A stretch of 64,000 nt of DNA from Thiothrix phosphatis (GCF_035668035.1 NZ_JAYMYJ010000112.1:124001-188000); one strand, 5' to 3'; numbered from the stretch's first letter, positions 44,670 through 53,792 are shown. Made by a program: numbers and translations. Notes: generated by a model not told the origin, from the letters alone.

Positions 44670-46769
44670 TCAGCCTTTGCCCAGCAGTTTCAGCAGGTTG
44701 GTTTGCGCGCTGATGGGCGGCGTGCCATCTTCCGGCTGTTGGCGCTGGTATTCGCCGTCCGCCTGTAATTCCCATGCTTGGCTGTTGTCTTGCAAGTGCA
44801 GTTCAAACGCTTCGTGGATAATGCGGCGGCGCAGCGCTGGGGTAAGGATCGGGAACGCCACTTCCACCCGACGGAAGAAATTGCGCGGCATCCAGTCGGC
44901 GCTGGAGCAATACAGCTCTTCCTCCCCATCGTTGAGGAAATAGAATACACGCGGGTGTTCCAGGAAACGCCCCATCACCGAGCGCACCCGGATATTGTCG
45001 GAAACGCCCGCGATGCCGGGGCGCAGGCAACAGACCCCACGCACGATCAGCTCCACTTTCACGCCCGCCTGGGATGCCTGGTACAACGCCCGGATGACTT
45101 GCGGCTCAATCAGTGCGTTCATGCGCCCACGGATCAGCGCGGCTTTGCCGTTGCGGGCGTGTCCCGTTTCCCGCCGGATTTTCTCCATGATGGCCTGATG
45201 CAGGGTGAACGGCGATTCCAGCAGGTGTTTCAGGTCACGCACCCGGCCAAGCCCAGTGAGCATGTGGAACACCTTGTGCACATCCTCGGTAATGTCGGGG
45301 TGGCAGGTCAGCAGGCCAAAGTCGGTATAAAGCCGCGCCGTGCCGGAGTGGTAGTTGCCAGTGCCAAGGTGCGCGTAGCGGCGCAGGCAGTCGTGTTCAC
45401 GCCGCACCACCAGGCAGAGTTTGGCGTGGGTCTTGTAGCCGACGACGCCGTAGACCACATGGGCACCCGCGTTCTGCAACTGGTTGGCGAGCCCGATGTT
45501 GGCCTCTTCGTCAAAACGGGCGCGTAGTTCAACCACGACGGTGACTTCCTTGCCTGCCCGCGCCGCTTGTGCAAGCTGCTTGGCCAGTTCGGATTGTTTG
45601 CCGGTGCGGTACAGGGTCATCTTGATGGCCAGCACGTTCGGGTCGTTGGCGGCTTGTGCGATGAAATCCGTGACCGTCTGGAAACTTTGGTAAGGGTGAT
45701 GCAACAGCACATCTTCCTGCCGGATGCGTCCAAACAGGTCTGGATGCTGTTCCATCAGGGAAGGTGCCGGGCGGAAGGGCGGGAAGCGCAGGTCGGGCCG
45801 TTCCACCAAGTCGGCGATCGCCATCAGGCGGTTGAGGTTGACTGGCCCATTGACGTTGTAAAGATCCTTTTCACACAGGTCGAATTGCTCCATCAGGTAG
45901 TCGATGTTGTCTTGTGGGCAGTGGTCGGAAATTTCCAGTCGTACAACCGCGCCATAATTCCGTTGCGGCAATTCGCCTTGCATGGCTTGCAGCAGGTCGT
46001 CCACTTCCTCTTCGTCGACGTACATGTTGCTGTTGCGGGTCAGGCGGAACTGGTAACAGCCCTGCACCTCCATGCCGGGGAACAGCCGCCCAATGAAGGC
46101 GTGCAGGACAGAGGACAGGAACACGAAACTGTTTGCGCTTTGCGCCATGTCGGCAGGCAGGCGGATGATGCGCGGCAGGGTGCGCGGCGCCTGCACAATG
46201 GCGGTGTCGATTTCGCGCCCGAAAGCGTCGGTTCCGCACAGGCTGACAATAAAATTCAGGCTCTTGTTGATGACATTGGGGAACGGGTGCGCCGGATCCA
46301 ACCCCAGCGGACTGAGCAGCGGCATCAGCTCCCGATCGAAATAATCCGACAACCAGGTGTGCTGGCGCTCATCCCAGTGGTTGCGGCGCACAAAAAAGAT
46401 GTTTTCCTGGTGCAGTGCGGGAATCAGCACTTCATTCAGCAACTGGTATTGGCGCTCGACCAGCGCATGGGCGATGACGCTGATCTGCTGCAAGGCTTCG
46501 GCTGGTGTCAGGCCATCTGCGCCGACAGAGGCGGCTTCCAGTTGCAACTGTTGCTTGAGGCTGGCGACCCTGACTTCAAAAAATTCATCCATGTTGGAGC
46601 TGGAAATGCACAAGAAGCGCAAGCGTTCCAGCAGGGGAACATCAGGATCCTGCGCCAGTTCCAGCACCCGGCGGTTGAACGCCAGCAGGCTGAGTTCACG
46701 ATTGATGTAATATTCAGCGCCGTCCAGGCGGTATGAAACACTTTCCAGTAGCGGGGTTTCCTGTTCCAT
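44670..46769 (-). CDS. ppk1: Polyphosphate kinase Ppk1
   Basis: Makes polyphosphate from ATP (699 aa from the ATG at 46769). The N-terminal domain begins YYINRELSLLAFNRRVLELA. The autophosphorylated His448 lies in YGVVGYKTHAKLCLV, and the C-terminal catalytic domain includes RARFDEEANI and GRFLEHPRVFYF. The frame remains open upstream to an ATG at 46922, adding 51 residues with four cysteines; the family start favours 46769. Polyphosphate storage fits the phosphate genes nearby. No Pho box is apparent upstream. Confidence 0.94.
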   Translation of the reverse strand: MEQETPLLESVSYRLDGAEYYINRELSLLAFNRRVLELAQDPDVPLLERLRFLCISSSNMDEFFEVRVASLKQQLQLEAASVGADGLTPAEALQQISVIAHALVERQYQLLNEVLIPALHQENIFFVRRNHWDERQHTWLSDYFDRELMPLLSPLGLDPAHPFPNVINKSLNFIVSLCGTDAFGREIDTAIVQAPRTLPRIIRLPADMAQSANSFVFLSSVLHAFIGRLFPGMEVQGCYQFRLTRNSNMYVDEEEVDDLLQAMQGELPQRNYGAVVRLEISDHCPQDNIDYLMEQFDLCEKDLYNVNGPVNLNRLMAIADLVERPDLRFPPFRPAPSLMEQHPDLFGRIRQEDVLLHHPYQSFQTVTDFIAQAANDPNVLAIKMTLYRTGKQSELAKQLAQAARAGKEVTVVVELRARFDEEANIGLANQLQNAGAHVVYGVVGYKTHAKLCLVVRREHDCLRRYAHLGTGNYHSGTARLYTDFGLLTCHPDITEDVHKVFHMLTGLGRVRDLKHLLESPFTLHQAIMEKIRRETGHARNGKAALIRGRMNALIEPQVIRALYQASQAGVKVELIVRGVCCLRPGIAGVSDNIRVRSVMGRFLEHPRVFYFLNDGEEELYCSSADWMPRNFFRRVEVAFPILTPALRRRIIHEAFELHLQDNSQAWELQADGEYQRQQPEDGTPPISAQTNLLKLLGKG

Positions 46770-47030
46770 AATGGGTATTATTCCCTGCTGGCGGCAAACA
46801 TGCCCGCAGCGTGTGGCAACTTGATTGCAGCCCGTGCAGATGTGATCATCTTCGTCCAGCAACCACAGGTGGCGGTAGGGTAGGAAATGCGGTTTGGCAA
46901 GCCCATTTGTTGTAATTATCATGGTTAGTATTGCGCTTTGTTATTGTTTTATTCATTTATTCGTTGGTTTAAACAGTTTATCATACACACCCTGTGGGCT
47001 ATAGCATATAAAAATGAGGCATGAATAGAT

Positions 47031-47747
47031 ATGTTTGAATTGATCAAGTCTGGCGGGATCATGATGTTCCCCTTGATTCTGAGTTCCATCCTGGCGCTGG
47101 CGATTGTTATTGAACGCTTCATGTCATTGCGGGTGCATAAGGTTGCGCCGCAAGGGGATATTGATCTGGCGCGGAAACTGGCCAGTATCGCCAGGCTGCC
47201 GGAAGCGCAGTTGGATGAGTTACGCAACAGTTCGTTGATGGGGCGGGTGCTGGCGACGGGTCTGGAAAGCCGCGAACTGCCACGCCATATCATGAAGGAA
47301 AATGTGGAGGAGGCTGGGCGGCATGCGGTGCATGAATTGGAGCGTTACCTGCCCGCCTTGGGAACGATTGTCACCATTGCGCCGATGATGGGGTTGCTTG
47401 GTACGGTGCTGGGGATGATTGGCGTATTCAGCGCCATCAATGTCGCCGGGGTTGGCAATCCGCAGCAAATGGCAGGGGGCATTTCCGAAGCGTTGATCAC
47501 CACCGTGGCAGGTTTGCTGATCGCCATTATCACCCTGGTGTTCGAGCGCTATTTCAAGGCCAAAGTGGATGGCTACGTCGCCACTATGGAGCGGGAAGCC
47601 ATGCGTTTGATTGAAATCGCCAATTCCAACCGAAAAACGACGCCCGTGCCGCCGCCCACAAGGCCATTGCAAGGTGGCGCAGCACCCACGGGCGCAGCCC
47701 AGCGGCCAGCTCAGGCCATGCCTGGGCGCGGAGGTAAGCTGGCATGA
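47031..47747 (+). CDS. exbB: MotA/TolQ/ExbB proton channel family protein
   Basis: Inner-membrane proton-channel subunit (238 aa) that, with an ExbD/TolR partner, energises envelope processes. TM segments lie near 10-27, 118-140 and 155-178; the core motif is IAPMMGLLGTVLGMIGVFSA (in parts) with the conserved Thr in ALITTVAGLLIAI. The C-terminus is a Pro/Gly-rich cytoplasmic tail. It heads the operon exbB-exbD-msbA-lpxK-trm112-kdsB, and its 3' end overlaps exbD by 4 bases. No TonB gene is nearby, so the energised partner is unknown. Confidence 0.92.
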   Translation: MFELIKSGGIMMFPLILSSILALAIVIERFMSLRVHKVAPQGDIDLARKLASIARLPEAQLDELRNSSLMGRVLATGLESRELPRHIMKENVEEAGRHAVHELERYLPALGTIVTIAPMMGLLGTVLGMIGVFSAINVAGVGNPQQMAGGISEALITTVAGLLIAIITLVFERYFKAKVDGYVATMEREAMRLIEIANSNRKTTPVPPPTRPLQGGAAPTGAAQRPAQAMPGRGGKLA

Positions 47748-48178
47748 AATTCCGCAGCCGTGTGCGCAGCGAAAGTACGGTTGACCTGACGTCACTGATC
47801 GATGTGGTGTTCATGCTGCTGATCTTTTTCATGGTGACGACCACTTTCGACAAGAATGCGCAAATCAAGATCGCTTTGCCGACTGCCAGCAATACGGCTG
47901 CGCCAGTCGATGAAGACAAACTGGAGTTGCTGATTGACAGCCAGGGGCGCTATTACGTCAATGGCCGTGAAGTGCTGAACAATCAGCCGGAAACCTTGTT
48001 CCAGGCCATGAGCCAAACGCTGGAATCGATGGGCAACAGTACGCCGCCATTGGTGATTTCCGCCGATGCCAGCGTCAACTATCAGGCGGTTGTGACGGCT
48101 ATGGACATTGCTGGGCGCCTTGGCCTGACCAACTTCTCGATAGCGACCTCGCAATCGGAACGCAAACCACAGGAATAG
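47744..48178 (+). CDS. exbD: ExbD/TolR family biopolymer transport protein
   Basis: Single-TM partner (144 aa) of the ExbB-like channel. The proton-carrying Asp is in VDLTSLIDVVFMLLIFFMV, followed by a periplasmic domain with VISADASVNYQAVVTAMD. Start ATGA overlaps the exbB stop, and msbA begins one base after its stop. The gene order exbB-exbD-msbA-lpxK is widespread in gammaproteobacteria. Confidence 0.93.
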   Translation: MKFRSRVRSESTVDLTSLIDVVFMLLIFFMVTTTFDKNAQIKIALPTASNTAAPVDEDKLELLIDSQGRYYVNGREVLNNQPETLFQAMSQTLESMGNSTPPLVISADASVNYQAVVTAMDIAGRLGLTNFSIATSQSERKPQE

Positions 48179-48179
48179 G

Positions 48180-49940
48180 GTGACCACGCTGCGCACGGAT
48201 GGCTTGCAGAACTACAGGCGGTTGATTGGGTATTCGCTGCGGGAGAAACGCGCCCTGTTGCTGGCATTGCTTGGTTTGGTCGCGGGTGCAATCACCCAGC
48301 CGCTGTTCGCCTGGAGCTTGGAGCCGTTGCTGGACAAGGCCATCAACCAACGTGACCCGCTTACTATCCAGTGGCTGCCGTTGGGGATTCTGGGTATTTT
48401 TCTGCTGCGCGGCGGGGCCATGTTCCTGTCCGGCTATTATGCCGGGCTGGTGGGGCGCATAGTGGTGAAGACCTTGCGGGATGAGGTTTTCAATCAGTTG
48501 TTGCGGATGCCGGTGCGGTTTTTCGAGAGTTCCTCCTCCGGCAAGCTGTTGTCCTACGTCAGTTACCACATTGAACAGGTGGCGAACACCAGCATCCGCG
48601 GGGTGACATCGCTGATCCAGGATTCCGCCACCATTATCGGTTTGCTCGGGTTGATGTTTTGGCACAGCTGGCAATTGACGCTGGGAATGCTGGTCATCGT
48701 GCCGCTGATCGCTGGGGTCATCGCTTGGGTGACGCGCCGCCTGCGCCAGTTGAGCCACAAGGTGCAGGATTCGGTGGGCGACGTGACCCAGATCGCCAAT
48801 GAAATGATCCGTGGTTACAAGGTGGTGAGGATTTTCAACGGCGAACAGTATGAATCGCGCCGCTTCAGCGCCGCCAATGAGCAGAACATTGAGCTGCAAA
48901 TGAAGCGGATGGTGCTGGAGTTGCTGAGTACGCCGGTGGTGCAGTTTATGGTGGCGGTGGCACTGGCGGCGATTGTGTTCGTGGCGACCCGTGACGCCAT
49001 GTTGGACGCCCTGACGCCGGGCGTGTTCATGTCCTTCATTATGTCGATGATTTTGCTGTTGACGCCGATCCGCAACCTCACCCAATTGAATGCGCAATTG
49101 CAAACGGCGATTGCGGCGGGCGAGGGCATTTTCGAGCTGCTCGACAGCCCGACGGAACCGGATCACGGGGCGCAATCCTTAAGCCATTGCCAGGGGGCGG
49201 TGACGTTCCATGATGTTTCCTTTGCCTACCCCGGTACGGACAAGCAGGTGTTAAGCCACATCAACCTGGAGGTCGCGCCGGGTGAAAAAATCGCGCTGGT
49301 CGGGAAATCCGGCAGCGGCAAAACCACCCTGGTCAACCTGTTGCCGCGTTTCCACGACATTCAGGAGGGGGAAATCCTGTTGGATGGGACGCCATTGCAG
49401 GCCATCCGCCTGCAAAGCCTGCGCAGCCAGATTGCGTATGTGGGGCAGGAAGTCGTGCTGTTCAACGACACGGTGCGCAACAACATCGCCTATGGCGACA
49501 TGCGCCAGTTGCCGGATGCGCAAGTGAAAGCGGCGGCGGAAGCCGCCCATGCGTTGGAGTTTATCGAAAAACTGCCACAGGGGTTCGACACCCTGATCGG
49601 TGATAACGGCGTGATGCTGTCGGGTGGGCAACGCCAGCGTCTGTCGATTGCGCGCGCCATCCTGTCCAATGCGCCCATCCTGATCCTGGATGAGGCCACT
49701 TCTGCGCTGGATACCGAATCCGAGCGCCATATCCAGGCAGCGCTGGAACGCTTGCTGGAAAACCGCACCACCTTCATGATCGCCCACCGTTTGTCCACGA
49801 TAGAAAACGCCGACAGGATTCTGGTCATGCAGGATGGTGCAATTGTCGAATCCGGCAAGCACGCGGATTTGCTGGAATTGAACGGATACTATGCAAGATT
49901 GCATGCAATGCAGTTCCATGAAGATGCGGCGACGGCTTGA
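48180..49940 (+). CDS. msbA: Lipid A export ABC transporter MsbA
   Basis: Flippase (586 aa) for core-lipid A across the inner membrane. Six TM helices occupy the first 320 residues; the ATPase domain has Walker A GKSGSGKTT, signature LSGGQRQRLSIARAI and Walker B ILILDEATSALDT. The start is GTG at 48180, one base after exbD, giving MTTLRTDGLQNYRRL. Its last 23 bases overlap lpxK. The genetic context (lpxK, kdsB) strongly supports lipid A rather than drug export. Confidence 0.94.
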   Translation: MTTLRTDGLQNYRRLIGYSLREKRALLLALLGLVAGAITQPLFAWSLEPLLDKAINQRDPLTIQWLPLGILGIFLLRGGAMFLSGYYAGLVGRIVVKTLRDEVFNQLLRMPVRFFESSSSGKLLSYVSYHIEQVANTSIRGVTSLIQDSATIIGLLGLMFWHSWQLTLGMLVIVPLIAGVIAWVTRRLRQLSHKVQDSVGDVTQIANEMIRGYKVVRIFNGEQYESRRFSAANEQNIELQMKRMVLELLSTPVVQFMVAVALAAIVFVATRDAMLDALTPGVFMSFIMSMILLLTPIRNLTQLNAQLQTAIAAGEGIFELLDSPTEPDHGAQSLSHCQGAVTFHDVSFAYPGTDKQVLSHINLEVAPGEKIALVGKSGSGKTTLVNLLPRFHDIQEGEILLDGTPLQAIRLQSLRSQIAYVGQEVVLFNDTVRNNIAYGDMRQLPDAQVKAAAEAAHALEFIEKLPQGFDTLIGDNGVMLSGGQRQRLSIARAILSNAPILILDEATSALDTESERHIQAALERLLENRTTFMIAHRLSTIENADRILVMQDGAIVESGKHADLLELNGYYARLHAMQFHEDAATA

Positions 49941-50889
49941 ACGCTGGTTGTTGGATGTCTGGTACGGCGATGGTCGGCTGGGCCAATACCTGCTGTTGCC
50001 CTTGAGTGGGATATTCTGCGTGCTGGCGGCATTGCGGCGCTGGCGGCATCAGCGGCGGCAAATCAGGCATCCGGTTACGGTGATTGTGGTGGGCAACATT
50101 TCGGTGGGCGGCACTGGCAAGACGCCGCTGGTGATCTGGCTGGTGGAACGCTTGCGTGAGGCCGGTTTCACGCCAGGCGTGGTGAGCCGGGGGTTTGGTG
50201 CCAAAGGTGGGCAACGGTTGGTTGCGCAAAGCGACCGGGCGGCCGAGGTTGGTGACGAACCCTTGCTGATTGTCCAACGCACCGGCGTTCCCCTCGCCCT
50301 TGGCCGGGATCGCAACCAGGCGATTGCCGCCCTGTTGCAGCAGTCAGCCTGTGATGTTGTGGTGGCTGACGACGGCTTGCAGCATTACCGGATGGGGCGC
50401 GACCTGGAAGTTTGCGTGGTGGATGGCGAACGCCGTTTCGGCAATGGTTTTTGCTTGCCTGCCGGGCCATTGCGGGAGCCGGTTTCCCGCTTAAAACATT
50501 GTGATTTTGTTGTGACCAATGGTGAAACCATGCAGGTGGGCGGGGATATGCTGGTGAATCTGGCGACAGCGGCGCAACAGGCGCTGGCCGGATTCGCCGG
50601 GCGGACTGTCCATGTGGTGACCGGCATTGGCAACCCGCAGCGTTTCATCCGCACACTGGAACAAGCCGGTTTGCAGGTCTTGCCGCACATTTACCCCGAC
50701 CATCACGCTTTTTCCGGCGCAGAATTGCAGTTTGACGATGCGTTTCCCATCCTCATGACTGAGAAAGATGCGGTAAAATGCCGTCAATTCGTTACGCCAA
50801 ATGTTTGGTGTCTGCCGGTTACGGCAGTGCTGGATGCACAACTGGCCGCTACGCTGCTCACACGCTTACAAGGATTCCGTCATGGATAA
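49918..50889 (+). CDS. lpxK: Tetraacyldisaccharide 4'-kinase LpxK
   Basis: Adds the 4'-phosphate to the lipid A precursor at the inner membrane (323 aa). The P-loop is GNISVGGTGKTP (60-71), after an N-terminal membrane-associating helix. VADDGLQHYRMGRDLEV is characteristic, and the tail has MTEKDAVKCR. Several in-frame ATGs exist (49891, 49903, 49918, 49924); 49918 gives the usual RRRLERWLLDVWYG start. It overlaps msbA by 23 bases and trm112 by 8, indicating tight coupling. Confidence 0.94.
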   Translation: MKMRRRLERWLLDVWYGDGRLGQYLLLPLSGIFCVLAALRRWRHQRRQIRHPVTVIVVGNISVGGTGKTPLVIWLVERLREAGFTPGVVSRGFGAKGGQRLVAQSDRAAEVGDEPLLIVQRTGVPLALGRDRNQAIAALLQQSACDVVVADDGLQHYRMGRDLEVCVVDGERRFGNGFCLPAGPLREPVSRLKHCDFVVTNGETMQVGGDMLVNLATAAQQALAGFAGRTVHVVTGIGNPQRFIRTLEQAGLQVLPHIYPDHHAFSGAELQFDDAFPILMTEKDAVKCRQFVTPNVWCLPVTAVLDAQLAATLLTRLQGFRHG

Positions 50890-51073
50890 AAAACTATTGG
50901 AAATTCTGGTCTGTCCCGTCACCAAGGGGGCACTGATTTATGACAAGGACAAACAGGAGCTGGTCTCGAAGTCCGCGCGCTTGGCTTACCCCATCCGGGA
51001 TGGCGTGCCGGTGATGCTGGAGGAGGAGGCTCGGCCTTTGACCCAGGAAGAAGTGGAGCAGTTGCACGAATGA
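50882..51073 (+). CDS. Trm112/YcaR family small protein
   Basis: Protein of 63 aa starting MDKKLLEILVCPVTKG, the conserved start of the Trm112 family (single CP motif, no full zinc site). In E. coli-like genomes the homologue ycaR lies between lpxK and kdsB exactly as here. Its role is unclear; eukaryotic Trm112 activates methyltransferases. It overlaps lpxK by 8 bases and kdsB by 4. Confidence 0.9.
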   Translation: MDKKLLEILVCPVTKGALIYDKDKQELVSKSARLAYPIRDGVPVMLEEEARPLTQEEVEQLHE

Positions 51074-51813
51074 ATCCGGTCGTGGTGATTCCGGCGCGTT
51101 ACGCCTCATCCCGGCTGCCGGGCAAGCCCCTGCGTGTGCTGGCAGGCAAGACGCTGATCCGGCATGTGTATGAAAGGGCGCAGGCGGCAGGGTTTGCAAC
51201 CGTGCTGGTGGCGACCGATGATGAACGCATTCGCGCCGAGTGCGAAAGCTTTGGCGCAGAAGTGGTCATGACCGCCGCAACCCACGAAACCGGCAGCGAC
51301 CGGCTGGCGGAAGTGGCGCGTTTGCAGGGGTGGGAAGATGAGGTCATTGTCGTCAACCTGCAAGGCGATGAACCGCTGACGCCTGTTGTAAATTTGCACC
51401 AACTGGCGCGCAACTTGGAACAGCATCCACAGGCAGGCATTGCGACGTTGGCGACGCCCATTACGGACGCCAATGATTTCGCCAACCCCAATATTGTCAA
51501 GGTGGTGCGGGATGAACAGGGGATGGCGTTGTATTTCAGCCGTGCGCCGATCCCGTTCCAGCGGGATGCAGGCATGGTTGTCGGGGATTACGCCTTGCGC
51601 CACATTGGCATGTACGCCTACCGGGCGGGCTTTCTACGGGCGTTTGCGCGCATGCAGCCCTCTTTGCCGGAGCGGCTGGAGAAACTGGAGCAATTGCGCG
51701 CGCTTTCCAACGGTTATCGCATTCATGTTGATATTGCGGCGGAAATCCCTGCGGTTGGCGTCGATACCGAAGAAGACGCCGCCAGGGTTACGGCGCTTTT
51801 GCAACAGGGATGA
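51070..51813 (+). CDS. kdsB: 3-deoxy-manno-octulosonate cytidylyltransferase KdsB
   Basis: Activates Kdo to CMP-Kdo for LPS inner-core assembly (247 aa). The nucleotide-binding start VVIPARYASSRLPGKPL and the motif VVNLQGDEPL are diagnostic, with later HIGMYAYRAGFLRAF. Its ATG overlaps the trm112 stop. It is the last gene of the envelope operon. I see no strong hairpin terminator before the fadL-like gene. Confidence 0.96.
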   Translation: MNPVVVIPARYASSRLPGKPLRVLAGKTLIRHVYERAQAAGFATVLVATDDERIRAECESFGAEVVMTAATHETGSDRLAEVARLQGWEDEVIVVNLQGDEPLTPVVNLHQLARNLEQHPQAGIATLATPITDANDFANPNIVKVVRDEQGMALYFSRAPIPFQRDAGMVVGDYALRHIGMYAYRAGFLRAFARMQPSLPERLEKLEQLRALSNGYRIHVDIAAEIPAVGVDTEEDAARVTALLQQG

Positions 51814-51904
51814 GTGGTTGGTTTTCAAAGTAAAATATCAGAATACCTAAATAAGTTATTATTATAGTTAATAATTACCATTTGACAGATCAATAGTCCT
51901 CTGT

Positions 51905-51925
51905 CACTCTTTTGCAACAAGAGTG
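51905..51925 (+). promoter_or_regulatory. Hairpin in the leader of the FadL-family gene
   Basis: CACTCTT and AAGAGTG form a 7-bp stem with a 7-base loop, 38 bases before the start codon. A strong Shine-Dalgarno AGGAGG (51951-51956) lies 7 bases before the ATG at 51964. The hairpin could stabilise the mRNA or be an operator. The rest of this intergenic stretch is A+T-rich without a confident -35/-10 pair. Confidence 0.45.
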
Positions 51926-51963
51926 AGGATTCGCACACGTATCAGTAGAGAGGAGGAATGATT

Positions 51964-53229
51964 ATGTTCAAAAAGACTACCTTGGCGGCGTCGGTTTTGC
52001 TGGCGATAGCTGCCCAGCCGGTTTTGGCGACAAACGGTATGGCACCTACAGGGCTGGATCCGCTTCAGCAGTCGATGGGGGGGGCGTCTGCCGGTTATGC
52101 GGCCAATACCATGAGCATGGCCACCAATCCAGCTGCCGCTTCATTCGTTGAAGATGGTTACGATATTGGCGCAGAGGTGTTTAAACCCAGCCGCAGCGCC
52201 ACTTTCAAAGGTACAGCGTTTGGCGCGCCAGCGGATGCGACAGCGGATGGCAATGGCGATGAATTGTTTCTGATCCCAAATGCGGGCTATAAAAGGAGCC
52301 TGAAGGGCGGTTTGTCGGTGGGTATCACCGCTTATGGCAATGGTGGGATGAATACAGCTTATGATGGTGGCGTGCCTTTTGGGACGGCCTATTTTTCTGG
52401 CACTCCTGGTTCCACGGGAATTGACCTCAAACAATTGTTTATTGCCCCCACCGCCAGTTATAAAGTGAATGAGAATGTGGCGGTTGGCGCTTCCCTCAAC
52501 ATGGTCTATCAGCGTTTCGAGGCGGAAGGTTTGGGCGCATTTAGCGGTTTTAGCAGCGTCCCTGCCAACCTGACCGATAAAGGCGGGGATTCCTCCACAG
52601 GCGTGGGCGCAAGTGTTGGCATCCAGGGCAAGGTGACGGATAAATTGAGCGCAGGTCTTGCTTACCGCTCCAAGACGAAAATGGGTAAGTTTGAAAAATA
52701 TAGCGGGTTGTTCCCCAATGGCGGTGAGTTCAATGTGCCAGCGGCGACAACGCTAGGCATCGCCTATAAAGCGACGCCCCAGACAACCGTGGCTGCTGAT
52801 ATTGAACAAATTGAATACTCGAAAATTGCAGCGATGGGTAATGCGCCCGGCACCCCATTGCCATTTGGCTCTGCGAATGGCCCGGGGTTTGGTTGGGATG
52901 ACCAAACAGTCTATAAGCTAGGGGTCAAACATCAGTTAAATGAAGGCCTTGCCTTAATGGCAGGTTACAACTATGGGAAAAGCCCGATTTCCAGTGATGA
53001 AACGACCCTTAACGTGTTGGCCCCTGGTATTACGGAAAAGCACGCTTCCCTTGGCTTTGAGAAAAAGCTGACGCCAAAATCGAAACTGGTGGGTTCTTAT
53101 GTGCATGCTTTCAAGAAAACGGTGACTGGCAATGCAACTGTGCCGCCGCCTGGCCCGCTGCCATTGGATGCTTATGACTTGAAAATGGATCAGGATATTA
53201 TTGGTCTTGGGTACAGTGTAGAGTTCTGA
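51964..53229 (+). CDS. Outer membrane transport protein, FadL/TodX (OmpP1) family
   Basis: Outer-membrane beta-barrel (421 aa) for uptake of hydrophobic compounds such as long-chain fatty acids or aromatics. Signal peptide FKKTTLAASVLLAIAAQPVLA is followed by the plug-like N-terminus GLDPLQQSMGGASAGYA and the FadL hallmark NPA motif in MATNPAAASF. The last residue is Phe (YSVEF), as needed for barrel insertion. The ATG at 51964 has ideal spacing from AGGAGG; the ATG at 51958 is too close. It is monocistronic and ends in a strong terminator. Confidence 0.92.
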   Translation: MFKKTTLAASVLLAIAAQPVLATNGMAPTGLDPLQQSMGGASAGYAANTMSMATNPAAASFVEDGYDIGAEVFKPSRSATFKGTAFGAPADATADGNGDELFLIPNAGYKRSLKGGLSVGITAYGNGGMNTAYDGGVPFGTAYFSGTPGSTGIDLKQLFIAPTASYKVNENVAVGASLNMVYQRFEAEGLGAFSGFSSVPANLTDKGGDSSTGVGASVGIQGKVTDKLSAGLAYRSKTKMGKFEKYSGLFPNGGEFNVPAATTLGIAYKATPQTTVAADIEQIEYSKIAAMGNAPGTPLPFGSANGPGFGWDDQTVYKLGVKHQLNEGLALMAGYNYGKSPISSDETTLNVLAPGITEKHASLGFEKKLTPKSKLVGSYVHAFKKTVTGNATVPPPGPLPLDAYDLKMDQDIIGLGYSVEF

Positions 53230-53252
53230 CAGAATTGGAAAGTGGAGGAGTG

Positions 53253-53286
53253 GAAAAGCGGAGCATTTGCCCCGCTTTTCTTTTTT
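53253..53286 (+). terminator. Intrinsic terminator of the FadL-family gene
   Basis: GAAAAGCGG (53253-53261) pairs with CCGCTTTTC (53272-53280), followed by TTTTTT. It starts 24 bases after the stop codon. On the other strand it also ends in CTTTTCC, so it might serve the convergent small gene weakly. Confidence 0.85.
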
Positions 53287-53288
53287 AT

Positions 53289-53384
53289 CCCGAAATTAGA
53301 AGCGGATAAGCCCAATAATCCGCCTCTGTCAATTTCTGCCTACCAGCCCTAAAAGTAGGCGAAATTTATTTCGGGTGTTTTTTT
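53289..53384 (+). other. Three-stem structured element ending in a T run (candidate small RNA or composite terminator)
   Basis: Outer arms CCCGAAAT (53289-53296) and ATTTCGGG (53368-53375) enclose two hairpins. One is GCGGAT/ATCCGC (53302-53323). The other is a long stem AATTTC-t-GCCTAC (53331-53343) with GTAGGCGAAATT (53355-53366), 12 bp with one bulge. A TGTTTTTTT run follows at 53376-53384. It lies directly after the FadL-gene terminator and before the convergent small gene. No promoter for it was identified; read on the minus strand it has no T run. Confidence 0.5.
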
Positions 53385-53400
53385 AACTGTTTAAATGCAC

Positions 53401-53706
53401 CTAAATCAGTGGATGTTCCTGAGTCCCGAACGTATGTGACGGCAAGCGGACGCGCAGCAACGATGATGGCGTTGTCACCGAGATGGCCCCATGGGTGACA
53501 GTGTCAACTGGGGTGATAATGTAATCGGGTACGCCACACAATGTATCGCTGTTTGCGTGAAGGGGCTGGTCAGTTTCCTCTCCAGCTTCAAACACCGTAA
53601 AGTATGAGTGTTGGTAGCGGGCGGATTGGATACGTGCGTTCCGGCAAGCTTCCGCAAAAGATTTGTATGTTGAATGATATATTCCGTCCAAAAAAACCTT
53701 GAACAT
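53401..53706 (-). CDS. Small protein of unknown function, paralogue A
   Basis: Hypothetical protein of 101 aa. It starts MFKVFLDGIYHSTYKSF and contains SYFTVFEAGEE and GVPDYIITP; the downstream neighbour B shares these blocks (over half of the first 66 positions identical). Cys in EACRNAR is conserved in both. No signal peptide or TM segment is visible. The ATG at 53706 follows a Shine-Dalgarno AGGAG with 10-base spacing; an in-frame ATG at 53733 is less likely. It has its own CRP-like promoter. I recognise no family. Confidence 0.8.
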   Translation of the reverse strand: MFKVFLDGIYHSTYKSFAEACRNARIQSARYQHSYFTVFEAGEETDQPLHANSDTLCGVPDYIITPVDTVTHGAISVTTPSSLLRVRLPSHTFGTQEHPLI

Positions 53707-53749
53707 GTTTAAAGACTCCTGTTTGCCATTCATGTTGCTTTATGGGTAC

Positions 53750-53792
53750 AGAATAGGGGAATTGCGGATGTTGGGATGTGACAGCAAACACA
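53750..53792 (-). promoter_or_regulatory. CRP-like class II promoter of paralogue A
   Basis: On the minus strand TGTGTTTGCTGTCACA (53792 to 53777) matches 9 of 10 conserved positions of the CRP consensus TGTGA-N6-TCACA. After 21 bases comes TATTCT (53755 to 53750). A transcription start near 53743 would put the CRP centre at about -41.5, the class II position. The start codon is 37 bases beyond that. Confidence 0.65.

Noticed and set aside
53289..53375. An integron attC site, suggested by nested inverted repeats
   Set aside because: The conserved RYYYAAC and GTTRRRY ends are missing, and there is no integrase or cassette array.
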